Below, one piece after another: positions 16,913-23,554 of a stretch of 64,000 nt of DNA. The DNA is from Iamia sp. SCSIO 61187 (GTDB taxonomy: Bacteria > Actinomycetota > Acidimicrobiia > Acidimicrobiales > Iamiaceae), in the NCBI RefSeq assembly GCF_019443745.1, contig NZ_CP050948.1, positions 496,001-560,000 of the forward strand. Direction: 5' to 3'. The position numbers and the translations under genes are program-made. The notes beneath the pieces are model-generated. The model made no database searches. It saw only the letters and a list, made by a program, of their open reading frames with translations, and was not told the origin of the DNA. Positions within the stretch are counted from its first letter, which is position 1. Every line of letters begins with the position of its first letter.

Positions 16913-17452
16913 TCAGGGCCCGATCCCGAGGGCCCGCTCGATCCCGGCCACGTCGGAGGCCACGTGCCTGCGGGTGCGGCGCCGGGTGACCCGCAGCAGC
17001 GGGGCGAGGGCCCGGCCCGAGAGGGCGAGCCCCTCCATGTGGGCGTAGCGGGTGCGGCCCGGGTCGGCCGGGTCCGGGGCCGCCGCCATGGCCACGACGT
17101 AGAGCCGGGGACGGGACACCATCCAGCACCACCCGTCCTCCAGGTCGACGTCGAAGCCGAGCGGGGCCCCCGCCAGCCGCCACGAGCTGCGGGCCAGGAC
17201 CCGCAGCCGGGTGCCGTCGCGCCGGAGGATGCGGAGGGCGGCGACGTCGACGTCGAAGGTCGGGACCGACCGCTCGAGGTCGGCGATGAACCCCCACACC
17301 CGACCGAACGGGGCGGCGAGCACGCCCTCCTGCACCACGGCGCCGGGCAGGCCGGCGGCCAGGGCGCGCACCCGGGCGCCGGGGTCGAGGGTCGCCGTGG
17401 GCCACGGGTCGGCGGCGGCGGCGTCGTCGAGGTCGGACCAGGTCGGGCTCAT
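16913..17452 (-). CDS. SRPBCC-like protein coupled to an ECF sigma factor
   Basis: A 179-residue protein whose middle (VLAAPFGRVWGFIADLERSVPTFDVDV, then a beta-rich segment and a long C-terminal helix RVTRRRTRRHVASDVAGIERAL) resembles the helix-grip SRPBCC fold. ATG 17452 overlaps the sigma factor stop as ATGA, so both are made together. In many ECF operons this position is held by an anti-sigma factor. This protein shows no membrane segment and no zinc-binding HxxxCxxC motif, so it is not an obvious anti-sigma factor. It may be an effector of the regulon or a ligand sensor. Confidence 0.7.
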   Translation of the reverse strand: MSPTWSDLDDAAAADPWPTATLDPGARVRALAAGLPGAVVQEGVLAAPFGRVWGFIADLERSVPTFDVDVAALRILRRDGTRLRVLARSSWRLAGAPLGFDVDLEDGWCWMVSRPRLYVVAMAAAPDPADPGRTRYAHMEGLALSGRALAPLLRVTRRRTRRHVASDVAGIERALGIGP

Positions 17453-17958
17453 GCCGTCCACCTCTCGCGGAACGCCGTGCGGGCCCGGTGCAGCCGGGAC
17501 TTCACCGTCCCCCGGGCCACGCCGAGCACCTCGGCCATCTCGGCCTCGTCGAGGCCGTCGAGGTGGCGGAGCACCAGCACCGCCCGCTGCTCGGGGGCCA
17601 GGTCGGCGAGCACGGCCCGGACCTCCACCGCGGTCGTGCCGTCGCTCACCATCGCCCCGGGGTCGACGCCGACGGGGTCGAGCGTGGCCGGGTCGACCGG
17701 GATCGACCGCCCGCCCCGCGCCGCCCGGACCGCCTCGCGCACGGCGATGCGCCGGGCCCACCCCCTGAGGGCGGCGGGCTCCCGGAGGGAGCGGAGGTTC
17801 CGTGCGATCGCCACCATGGCCTCCTGCAGCGCGTCGTCGCCGGCGTCGAGGGCGATGGCCCCGCAGATGCGTCCCAGGTAGGGCGCCAGGTCGCGCAGCA
17901 CCGCCTCCAGGGAGGCGGCGTCACCCCGTTGGGCTCGCCGGACGGTGGTCTCGTCCAC
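17449..17958 (-). CDS. ECF (extracytoplasmic function) RNA polymerase sigma factor
   Basis: A 169-residue sigma-70 family protein. Region 2 spans about residues 5-75 (ALDAGDDALQEAMVAIARNL), and region 4 about residues 110-165 (LAPEQRAVLVLRHLDGLDEAEMAEVLGVARGTVKSRLHRAR), with a short linker. GTG 17958 is preferred, with GGGAGG immediately upstream. An in-frame ATG at 18015 would add 19 residues but place a strong hairpin inside the gene. The gene is divergent from a flavin oxidoreductase and coupled to the SRPBCC-like gene. No recognisable anti-sigma factor lies nearby. Confidence 0.85.
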   Translation of the reverse strand: MDETTVRRAQRGDAASLEAVLRDLAPYLGRICGAIALDAGDDALQEAMVAIARNLRSLREPAALRGWARRIAVREAVRAARGGRSIPVDPATLDPVGVDPGAMVSDGTTAVEVRAVLADLAPEQRAVLVLRHLDGLDEAEMAEVLGVARGTVKSRLHRARTAFRERWTA

Positions 17959-17965
17959 CCTCCCA

Positions 17966-18000
17966 AGAGGCGCGGAACCGCTCGGAGGTTCCGCGCCTCT
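17966..18000. promoter_or_regulatory. 14-bp inverted repeat carrying GGAACC on both strands, between sigma and oxidoreductase genes
   Basis: The arms AGAGGCGCGGAACC and GGTTCCGCGCCTCT pair perfectly around a 7-nt loop. GGAACC on each strand resembles the -35 element of ECF promoters, so the repeat could hold two back-to-back autoregulated promoters. No clear -10 element at the right distance was found, so a plain hairpin or operator is equally possible. Confidence 0.5.
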
Positions 18001-18030
18001 CGTGGGTGACGACATCCCCAGGAGGATCCC

Positions 18031-19206
18031 ATGACCGGACGCACCGAGATCACCGTGGTGGGCGGAGGGCTGGCCGGCCTGATCGCCGCCGTCGAGGCGG
18101 CCGAGGCGGGTGCGCCCGTCCGGCTGCTGGAGGCCCGGCGGCGGCTGGGCGGCCGGGCCACCTCGACGCCCGGCCCGTTCGTGGCCAACCTCGGCCCCCA
18201 CGCCTTGTACGCCGGCACCGAGCTGTGGGACTGGCTGCGGCGCCGGGACCTGCAGGGCCGGGCCGTGACGCCCCGCAGCCCCCACATGGTGCTGCGGTGG
18301 GAGGGGCGCATCCGCCGCCTGCCACCCCGGGCGCTGGCGCCGGTCCTGCGCCTGCGGCGCACCGCCGCTCCGGTCGACGTCGACCTGCGCACCTGGCTCA
18401 CCGACCGGTCCGGGCCGGACACGGCGGCCGCCGTCGCCGGGCTGGCCGGGGCCCTCACCTTCGACCACGACCCGGGTCGGCTCTCGGCCGCCTTCGTGGT
18501 CGAGCGGCTCCAGCGCATCTTCCTCCGCCCGACCGTCGCCGCCCGCTACGTCGACGGCGGCTGGTCGGCCCTCGTCGGCCGGCTGGGCGCCCACGCCCGG
18601 ACCCTGGGGGTGCGGATCGAGCTCGACGCCGGGGTCGATGCCGCCGGCCTGGACGAGCTGCGGGCCGCGGGCCCGGTGATCCTGGCCGTGGAGCCGGGCG
18701 CGGCCCGCCGCCTGCTGGGCGACGACGTGGGCGGCGACGGGCGCCGGGTGGCGCTGCTCGACGTCGGGCTGGCCCGGGCCCGGGATCCGTACGTGGTGAT
18801 CGACCTCGATGAGGCGATCTTCTCCACCCGGCCCAGCGCCGTGCTGCCGGGCCTGGCCCCCGACGGCGCCGACGTCGTGCAGCTCAGCGGGGGCATGGCG
18901 CCCGACGAGACGCTCGACGACGCCGAGGCCCGGCTGGAGGCGGTGCTCGACGCCGCCTCCCCCGGGTGGCGGGGCCGGGTGGAGTGGCGGCGGCAGGCGG
19001 CGGTGCGGGAGGCGACCGGCGCCGTCGACCTGCCCGGCGCGACGTGGCGGGACCGCCCCGCCATCGATCGGGGCGACGGCCTCTGGCTGGCCGGCGACTG
19101 GGTGGCCGCCCCCGGCCACCTGGCCGAGGTCGGCTGCACCAGCGCCGTCACGGCCGCGGGCGCCGCCGTCGCCGCCCGGGGCGCAGCCGTCGTCGCGTCG
19201 TTCTGA
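18031..19206 (+). CDS. FAD-dependent amine-oxidase/phytoene-desaturase-like oxidoreductase
   Basis: A 391-residue flavoprotein. The N-terminal dinucleotide-binding motif VVGGGLAGLIAA (about residues 9-20) is followed by LLEARRRLGGRA, the signature of the amine oxidase/protoporphyrinogen oxidase/carotenoid desaturase superfamily. A C-terminal LWLAGDWVAAPGHLAEVGCTSA segment closes the FAD site. ATG 18031 has AGGAGG 5 nt upstream, an excellent ribosome-binding site. The gene is divergent from the sigma factor and may belong to its regulon. The TGA stop is formed inside the first unit of the palindromic array that follows. Substrate unknown; carotenoid, porphyrin and polyamine are all possible. 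Confidence 0.85.
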   Translation: MTGRTEITVVGGGLAGLIAAVEAAEAGAPVRLLEARRRLGGRATSTPGPFVANLGPHALYAGTELWDWLRRRDLQGRAVTPRSPHMVLRWEGRIRRLPPRALAPVLRLRRTAAPVDVDLRTWLTDRSGPDTAAAVAGLAGALTFDHDPGRLSAAFVVERLQRIFLRPTVAARYVDGGWSALVGRLGAHARTLGVRIELDAGVDAAGLDELRAAGPVILAVEPGAARRLLGDDVGGDGRRVALLDVGLARARDPYVVIDLDEAIFSTRPSAVLPGLAPDGADVVQLSGGMAPDETLDDAEARLEAVLDAASPGWRGRVEWRRQAAVREATGAVDLPGATWRDRPAIDRGDGLWLAGDWVAAPGHLAEVGCTSAVTAAGAAVAARGAAVVASF

Positions 19207-19473
19207 GCCAGGTTCGTGCCACCCGTGGCCGGTTCCTGGCTCAGAACGGTCGCGGGCCGGGTCAGCGTGGTTCTGAGCCAGGTTCGTGCCACCCGTGGCC
19301 GGCTCCTGGCTCAGAAGGGTCCCGGGGCTGGTCAGCGTGGTTCTGAGCCAGGGTTGTGCCATCCGTGGCCGGCTCCTGGCTCAGAACGATCGCGGGCCGG
19401 GTCAGCGTGGTTCTGAGCCAGGTTCGTGCCACCCGTGGCCGGCTCCTGGCTCAGAAGGGTCCCGGGGTCGACG
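19201..19473. repeat. four-unit palindromic array with 70-bp period and alternating spacers
   Basis: Units begin at 19201, 19271, 19341 and 19411. Each unit is a 46-bp hairpin: outer arms TTCTGAGCCAGG and CCTGGCTCAGAA, and an inner stem GCCAC/GTGGC with a CC loop. Unit 3 has GCCAT in the inner stem, which still pairs as G-U in RNA. The 24-bp spacers end in GTCAGCGTGG but their first parts alternate: type A (CGGTCGCGGGCCGG, 1st and 3rd) and type B (GGGTCCCGGGG, 2nd and the flank after unit 4). The real higher-order period is therefore 140 bp. The first unit supplies the stop codon of the oxidoreductase gene. The array lies in a convergent gap. Confidence 0.92.
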
Positions 19474-20169
19474 TCACGACGGGGGCGCCGGCCTCGGCGG
19501 GCCGGCCGAGGTGAACCGGGTCCCGGATGGGTCGGTGACCCACGGTGCCGACTCGCCCCACGTGTCGTCGAAGACGAGCGCCTGCACCGGTCGTCGGCGC
19601 ACGGGACCGTGGCGCCCGGCCGGTCGGCCCAGGCAGATGGTGGCGGCGATGGCGATGTCGTCGGGCAGGCCCACGACGGCCCGCAGGTCGGCCTCGACGA
19701 GGGTGTGCCACATGGTCATCACCCCGCCGTAGCCCAGCGCCCGGGCGGCGAGGAGCAGGTTCTGGCACGCCGGGTAGACCGACGCCCCCTCGGTCGGGTC
19801 CACGGCCCGGTGGCGGCCGTAGCAGGCCAGCACGACCACGGGGACCTCCTCGAGGTGGTCGACGAAGTGCCGCATGGTCGCCGCCATCCGGGCCTTGGGG
19901 CTGTCGGCCACCGCCCCCGACCCGGCGGTGTAGCCGTCGGCCGCCTCCTTGGTGTCCCACGCCGCCCGGAACCCCTCGCCCAGCACGGCCTTGGCCCGGC
20001 GGGCGGCGGGGCCGTCGCGCAGCACCAGGAACCGGAAGGGCTGGCGGTTCGACCCGCTGGGCGCGCGGGTGGCGTGCCACAGGATCGTTCCCAGGTCGTC
20101 GTCGGGGATGGGGTCGGGCCGGTAGCGCCGGATCGCCCGGGTGGTCGCCATGCCCTCGAGGAGGTCCAT
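19474..20169 (-). CDS. nitroreductase family FMN-dependent oxidoreductase
   Basis: A 231-residue protein starting MDLLEGMATTRAIRRYRPDP, the classic N-terminus of NfsA/NfnB-type nitroreductases with Arg residues that contact the FMN phosphate. APSGSNRQPFRFLV (about residue 47) and a C-terminal GYGGVMTMWHT region are also typical. The enzyme probably reduces nitro groups, quinones or enones; the substrate is unknown. ATG 20169 is favoured over ATG 20151 by the family's usual start. The 3' end abuts the palindromic array. Confidence 0.88.
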   Translation of the reverse strand: MDLLEGMATTRAIRRYRPDPIPDDDLGTILWHATRAPSGSNRQPFRFLVLRDGPAARRAKAVLGEGFRAAWDTKEAADGYTAGSGAVADSPKARMAATMRHFVDHLEEVPVVVLACYGRHRAVDPTEGASVYPACQNLLLAARALGYGGVMTMWHTLVEADLRAVVGLPDDIAIAATICLGRPAGRHGPVRRRPVQALVFDDTWGESAPWVTDPSGTRFTSAGPPRPAPPS

Positions 20170-20220
20170 GGCGACCGGGCTACCAGACGCCGGCGGGGTC
20201 ACCGGGCCGCCCGCCGGCCC

Positions 20221-20248
20221 GGTCGGGTCGGGCCCGACCCGTCCGACC
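20221..20248. promoter_or_regulatory. GC-rich inverted repeat in the divergent gap before the CMD gene
   Basis: GGTCGG and CCGACC flank the perfect palindrome GTCGGGCCCGAC with a 4-nt bulge. It sits between the nitroreductase start (20169) and the CMD-like start (20407). Otherwise this 237-bp gap shows only a -10-like CAGACT at 20395-20400. Confidence 0.4.
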
Positions 20249-20406
20249 GTCAGATCGCCTCGGTCCGGGGCCGGATCGGTGGCGGCGGGGTTGCAGCTCG
20301 CCGCGACGGAGCCCGCCGCCCGGGGCGGGAGCAGCGAGGTCCATCCGACGACGCTGGGCGACCGGGGAGCCCACCGCGGCTCGCGATCGTGCGGCAGACT
20401 CCGCCC

Positions 20407-20994
20407 GTGCCCGCCCCCACACCGCCTCCCGGTCATGGCCCCCGCCCCTCGGCCCCCCGCATCGCCCCGCTCCCCGTCGAGGAGATGGACGACTTCCAGG
20501 CCGAGCTGATGGGCCTCGTCGGGCTGGACACGCCGACGATCAACATCTTCGCCACGCTGGTCCGCCACCCCGGCCTGTTCAACAAGTGGCTGCCCTTCGG
20601 CGGGAAGCTCCTGGCCGGCAAGCTCCCGGCCCGCGACCGGGAGCTGCTCGTGCTGCGCACCGGGTGGCGGTGCGGGTCGGAGTACGAGTGGGCCCAGCAC
20701 GTCCTCGTCGGGCGGCTGGCGGGGCTGGCCGACGCCGAGATCGCCCGGGTCGCCGACGGCCCCGACGCCGACGGGTGGGACCCCTTCGACGCCCTCCTCC
20801 TCCGCGCCGCCGACGAGCTCCACGAGGACCACTGCCTCACCGACGCGACCTGGGCCGCCCTCGCCGAGCGCTACGACGACAAGCAGATGGTCGAGGTGCC
20901 GATGGTGGTCGGCCACTACCACCTCGTCTCCATGACCCTGAACAGCCTGGGGGTGCCGCTCGAGGACGGCGCCCCGCGGTGGCCGGGCCCGTGA
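20407..20994 (+). CDS. carboxymuconolactone decarboxylase (CMD/AhpD-like) family protein
   Basis: A 195-residue all-helical protein. The core reads LPARDRELLVLRTGWRCGSEYEWAQHV (about residues 76-102), the CMD signature. A typical AhpD CxxC pair is absent: only one Cys (WRCGSEYEW) is visible here, which argues against a peroxidase-reductase role. CMD relatives in this arrangement often accompany dehydrogenases of steroid or aromatic catabolism. GTG 20407 follows CAGACT by 6 nt and is probably leaderless. The stop overlaps the SDR start as GTGA. Confidence 0.8.
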   Translation: MPAPTPPPGHGPRPSAPRIAPLPVEEMDDFQAELMGLVGLDTPTINIFATLVRHPGLFNKWLPFGGKLLAGKLPARDRELLVLRTGWRCGSEYEWAQHVLVGRLAGLADAEIARVADGPDADGWDPFDALLLRAADELHEDHCLTDATWAALAERYDDKQMVEVPMVVGHYHLVSMTLNSLGVPLEDGAPRWPGP

Positions 20995-21761
20995 CCGGGG
21001 CCCGGCGCCTCGACGGCCGCACCGTCCTCGTCGTCGGCGCCGGCACCCAGCCATCGCCGGAGCCCGACGCCCCGCTCGGCAACGGGCGGGCCATCGCCGT
21101 CGCCTGCGCCCGGGAGGGGGCCCGGGTCGTCTGCGCCGACCTCGACGGCGGGCGCGCCGCCATCACGGCCGCCCTGGTGGAGGAGGTCGGCGAACGGGCC
21201 GTCGTCGTCGAGGCCGACGCCGCCACCGAGGAGGGCGCCGCCGCCATGGTGGAGGTCGTCCCCGAGCTGCACGGCGTCGTCAGCAACGTCGGCATCGGCC
21301 GGGGCGCCGGGGGCCTGATCGGCACCAGCGCCGACGACTGGGACACGACCCTCGCGGTCAACCTGCGGGCGCCGTTCCTCACCGCCCGCCTGGCCCTCCC
21401 CCGGATGCCCGAGGGGAGCGCGTTCGTCTTCATCGGCTCGCTGGCGGGGCTCCAGCCCGGGAGCAGCCTCCCCGCCTACGACGCATCCAAGGCCGGGTTG
21501 CTCGGCCTGTCACGCCACGTGGCCCTGGAGGGCGCCCGGGTCGGGGTCCGGTCGAACGTGGTCGCCCCCGGTCTCATCGACACGCCGCTCGGTCGGGCCG
21601 CGACCCGGGGGCGCCCGTCGCGGGGTCGGACCCGGGTCCCTCTGGGACGCCAGGGCACGGCCTGGGAGGTCGCCGCGGCGACGGTCTTCCTCCTGTCCGA
21701 CGAGGCGTCGTACATCACCGGCACGACCCTCACCGTCGACGGCGGGCTCAGCCTGATCTAG
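20991..21761 (+). CDS. SDR family oxidoreductase with an extended cofactor loop
   Basis: A 256-residue short-chain dehydrogenase coupled to the CMD gene (GTGA). The glycine-rich loop is unusually long: GAGTQPSPEPDAPLGNGRA replaces the usual TGxxxGxG. This insertion marks an actinobacterial SDR subgroup I recognise but cannot name with certainty. NVGIGRG corresponds to the NNAG motif. The catalytic triad is complete: Ser in FIGSLAG and Tyr-x3-Lys in YDASK. The C-terminus ITGTTLTVDGG is standard. It overlaps the 3' end of the convergent TetR gene by 14 bp. The substrate is likely an alcohol or ketone in lipid or steroid metabolism. Confidence 0.85.
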   Translation: MTGARRLDGRTVLVVGAGTQPSPEPDAPLGNGRAIAVACAREGARVVCADLDGGRAAITAALVEEVGERAVVVEADAATEEGAAAMVEVVPELHGVVSNVGIGRGAGGLIGTSADDWDTTLAVNLRAPFLTARLALPRMPEGSAFVFIGSLAGLQPGSSLPAYDASKAGLLGLSRHVALEGARVGVRSNVVAPGLIDTPLGRAATRGRPSRGRTRVPLGRQGTAWEVAAATVFLLSDEASYITGTTLTVDGGLSLI

Positions 21762-22326
21762 CCCCGAGCAGGCGCAGCACGCCGTCGTGGAGGGCGGCCC
21801 GGGCCCGGCGACCCGACATCCGCCCGGCGGCCACCTCGCCCCCGGTGGCGTGGGCCAGGGCGGCGATGGCGGCCACGGCCCAGCCGACGTCGAGCCGGTC
21901 GTCGAGCTCACCCGACCGCTGGCCGCGCCGGACGAGGCGTCGCAGCGGCGCCACGGCGGCGGCGTGGGCCTCGTCGGTCGGGCCCGGACCGAGGGACGAG
22001 GTCATGGCCTCGAGAAGGTGCGGGTGGCGCTCGAAGCCCTCCCACCCGGCATCCAGGTAGCGGGCCAGGGCGTCGACGACGGGCCCCTCGTCGAGGGCGA
22101 GGGCGGCGACCGTCTCGGCCATCTGCTGCGCCGTGCGGTCGACGGCCGCGCCGACGAGCCCGCCCCGATCGCCGAAGTGGGCGTAGACCGTCTGGCGCGT
22201 CACGCCGGCGGCCCGCGCCACCTCGGCGATGCCGGCGCCGGGCTCCTGGCCCAGGACGGCGACGGCGGCGTCGAGGATGGCGGCGACGTTGCGCTCGGCG
22301 TCGGCCCGTCGAACCTTCTCAGACAC
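21748..22326 (-). CDS. TetR family transcriptional regulator
   Basis: A 192-residue repressor. The HTH region is IAEVARAAGVTRQTVYAHFGDRGGL (about residues 33-57). The rest is the helical effector domain. GTG 22326 follows a TAACCT box by 7 nt on this strand, so the mRNA is probably leaderless. The start codon lies within the palindrome ACCTTG-T-CAAGGT (22325-22337), suggesting autorepression. It is divergent from the SnoaL-like gene and its 3' end overlaps the convergent SDR gene. Confidence 0.9.
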   Translation of the reverse strand: MSEKVRRADAERNVAAILDAAVAVLGQEPGAGIAEVARAAGVTRQTVYAHFGDRGGLVGAAVDRTAQQMAETVAALALDEGPVVDALARYLDAGWEGFERHPHLLEAMTSSLGPGPTDEAHAAAVAPLRRLVRRGQRSGELDDRLDVGWAVAAIAALAHATGGEVAAGRMSGRRARAALHDGVLRLLGARSG

Positions 22327-22370
22327 CTTGTCAAGGTTAGCTCAGGTTCTTATCATTGACAGGCATGTCA
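22325..22370. promoter_or_regulatory. divergent promoters with two palindromes between TetR and SnoaL-like genes
   Basis: Palindrome 1, ACCTTG-T-CAAGGT (22325-22337), covers the TetR start. Palindrome 2, TGACA-GGCA-TGTCA (22357-22370), covers the ATG 22365 of the rightward gene. Rightward promoter: TTGTCA (22329-22334), 16-nt spacer, TATCAT (22351-22356), 8 nt to ATG. Leftward -10: TAACCT on the minus strand, 7 nt from the GTG. One repressor could control both genes. Confidence 0.7.
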
Positions 22371-22745
22371 GAGATAACCACCGCCGAGGACCTCGCCACC
22401 TACCTGCGGGACTACCCGGAGGCCATGGCGCTCAGCGACGCCGACCCGGCCGACGTGCTCGACCGCCACCACACCCCCGACCTGGTCTGGGTCACCGACG
22501 GCACGGTGCTCGACCGGGACCGGCTGATCGCCCACGCCCGTCCCGCCCGTCGCAACGCCCGCTCCAGCAGCGTGGAGGTGCACGACGCCATCGTCGACGG
22601 CTCGACCGTCGCCGCCCGCTACACCATGCGCGTCGGCCGCCGGAAGGGGCCCGACGTCGTCGTCGAGGTCGTCATGCTCGGCCACCTGGCGCCCGACGGG
22701 CGCCTCCGTCGGATCGACCAGCTCACCCGGTCGCTGGACCCCTAG
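22365..22745 (+). CDS. SnoaL/NTF2-like small protein
   Basis: A 126-residue protein with the cone-shaped NTF2-like pattern: an N-terminal helix, an ADVLDRHHTPDLVWVTDG-like beta segment, a helix, and strands ending HLAPDGRLRRIDQLT. Such proteins are isomerases, hydrolases or ligand carriers; no catalytic set can be fixed. ATG 22365 is chosen over TTG 22356 because the -10 box TATCAT ends 8 nt upstream. Divergent from, and probably repressed by, the TetR protein. Its TAG stop overlaps the stop of the convergent amidase gene by 4 bp. Confidence 0.75.
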   Translation: MSEITTAEDLATYLRDYPEAMALSDADPADVLDRHHTPDLVWVTDGTVLDRDRLIAHARPARRNARSSSVEVHDAIVDGSTVAARYTMRVGRRKGPDVVVEVVMLGHLAPDGRLRRIDQLTRSLDP

Positions 22746-23554
22746 CCCCGGCGGTCGGGGAGGAACCGGAAGCGGTCCCGGACGTCGGCCACCCGGGCGG
22801 CGGAGACGTCGGCCAGCAGGATCGACTCACCCCCGGCGGCCGAGGCCAGCACCTCGCCGGTCGGGTCGATGATGCAGCTGTCGCCTGAGTAGTCGAGCCC
22901 TCCGCCGGAGCCCACCCGGTTCACGCCGACGACGTAGGCCTGGTCCTCGATGGCCCGGGCCCGCAGGAGCGTGGTCCAGTGCTGGCGCCGGGTCTCGGGC
23001 CAGTTGGCCGGGAACAGGTACACGTCGGTGTCCCGGGCGACCTGCCACATCTCGTCGGCGAAGCGCAGGTCGTAGCAGACGAACAGGCTGAGCCGGAGGC
23101 CCTCGACCTCGACCGTCACCAGGTCCGTGCCGGCCCGGAAGTAGCGGTCCTCGCCGGCGAAGGTGAAGGGGTGGACCTTGCGGTACCGGTGCGTCGTGCC
23201 GTCGGGGCCGGCGAGGACGAAGGAGTTGTACGGCCGGCGGTCGTCGTCGGGGGCGTCGGCCGGGACCTCGGGGCACGAGCCGCCGACCCACACCCCGTGG
23301 GTGCGGGCCGCGTCGAGGAGGAACCGCGACGACGGGCCGCCCTCGGGCTCGCCCAGGTCGGGCTCCTTCACCGCGAACCCGGTCGAGAAGGTCTCGCTCA
23401 GGAGCACGAGGCCGGCCCCGGCGCCGGCCGCCGCCGCGACCAGGGGCCCGAGGTGCGCGAAGTTGGCCTCGCGGTCGTTCCAGGCGATGTCGTGCTGGAC
23501 GGCGGCGATGCGCACGTGCCCCTCGGGGACGGAGGGCCCGGTCGGCGCGGTCAT
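22742..23554 (-). CDS. carbon-nitrogen hydrolase, probable omega-amidase (YafV/NIT2-like)
   Basis: A 270-residue nitrilase-superfamily enzyme. The Glu-Lys-Cys triad is visible: Glu in LSETFSTGF (about residue 53), Lys in YRKVHPF (about 125) and Cys in FVCYDLRF (about 160). Omega-amidases hydrolyse alpha-ketoglutaramate or alpha-ketosuccinamate made by glutamine or asparagine transaminases. The upstream gene is exactly such a transaminase, coupled by an ATGA overlap at 23551-23554. This pairing matches the glutaminase II pathway used in methionine salvage (established for YbdL/MtnE with YafV/MtnU-type amidases). Substrate choice is inferred from context. Confidence 0.88.
   Translation of the reverse strand: MTAPTGPSVPEGHVRIAAVQHDIAWNDREANFAHLGPLVAAAAGAGAGLVLLSETFSTGFAVKEPDLGEPEGGPSSRFLLDAARTHGVWVGGSCPEVPADAPDDDRRPYNSFVLAGPDGTTHRYRKVHPFTFAGEDRYFRAGTDLVTVEVEGLRLSLFVCYDLRFADEMWQVARDTDVYLFPANWPETRRQHWTTLLRARAIEDQAYVVGVNRVGSGGGLDYSGDSCIIDPTGEVLASAAGGESILLADVSAARVADVRDRFRFLPDRRG

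Noticed and set aside
17959-18015. Longer sigma factor starting at ATG 18015
   Set aside because: It would encode the strong inverted repeat as protein and add a non-conserved Gly/Pro/Ser stretch. GTG 17958 gives a normal ECF length.
19201-19473. CRISPR array
   Set aside because: The 24-bp spacers are themselves repeated in an A-B-A-B order, the repeat unit is longer than usual, there are only four units, and no cas gene is near.
19201-19473. Integron attC sites
   Set aside because: No GTTRRRY/RYYYAAC core sites, no integrase and no cassette-like genes between units.
19216-19732. Open plus-strand frames running through the palindromic array
   Set aside because: They arise because the repeat unit lacks stops in one frame. 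The translation is the same short peptide repeated, and the frame runs antisense into the nitroreductase gene.
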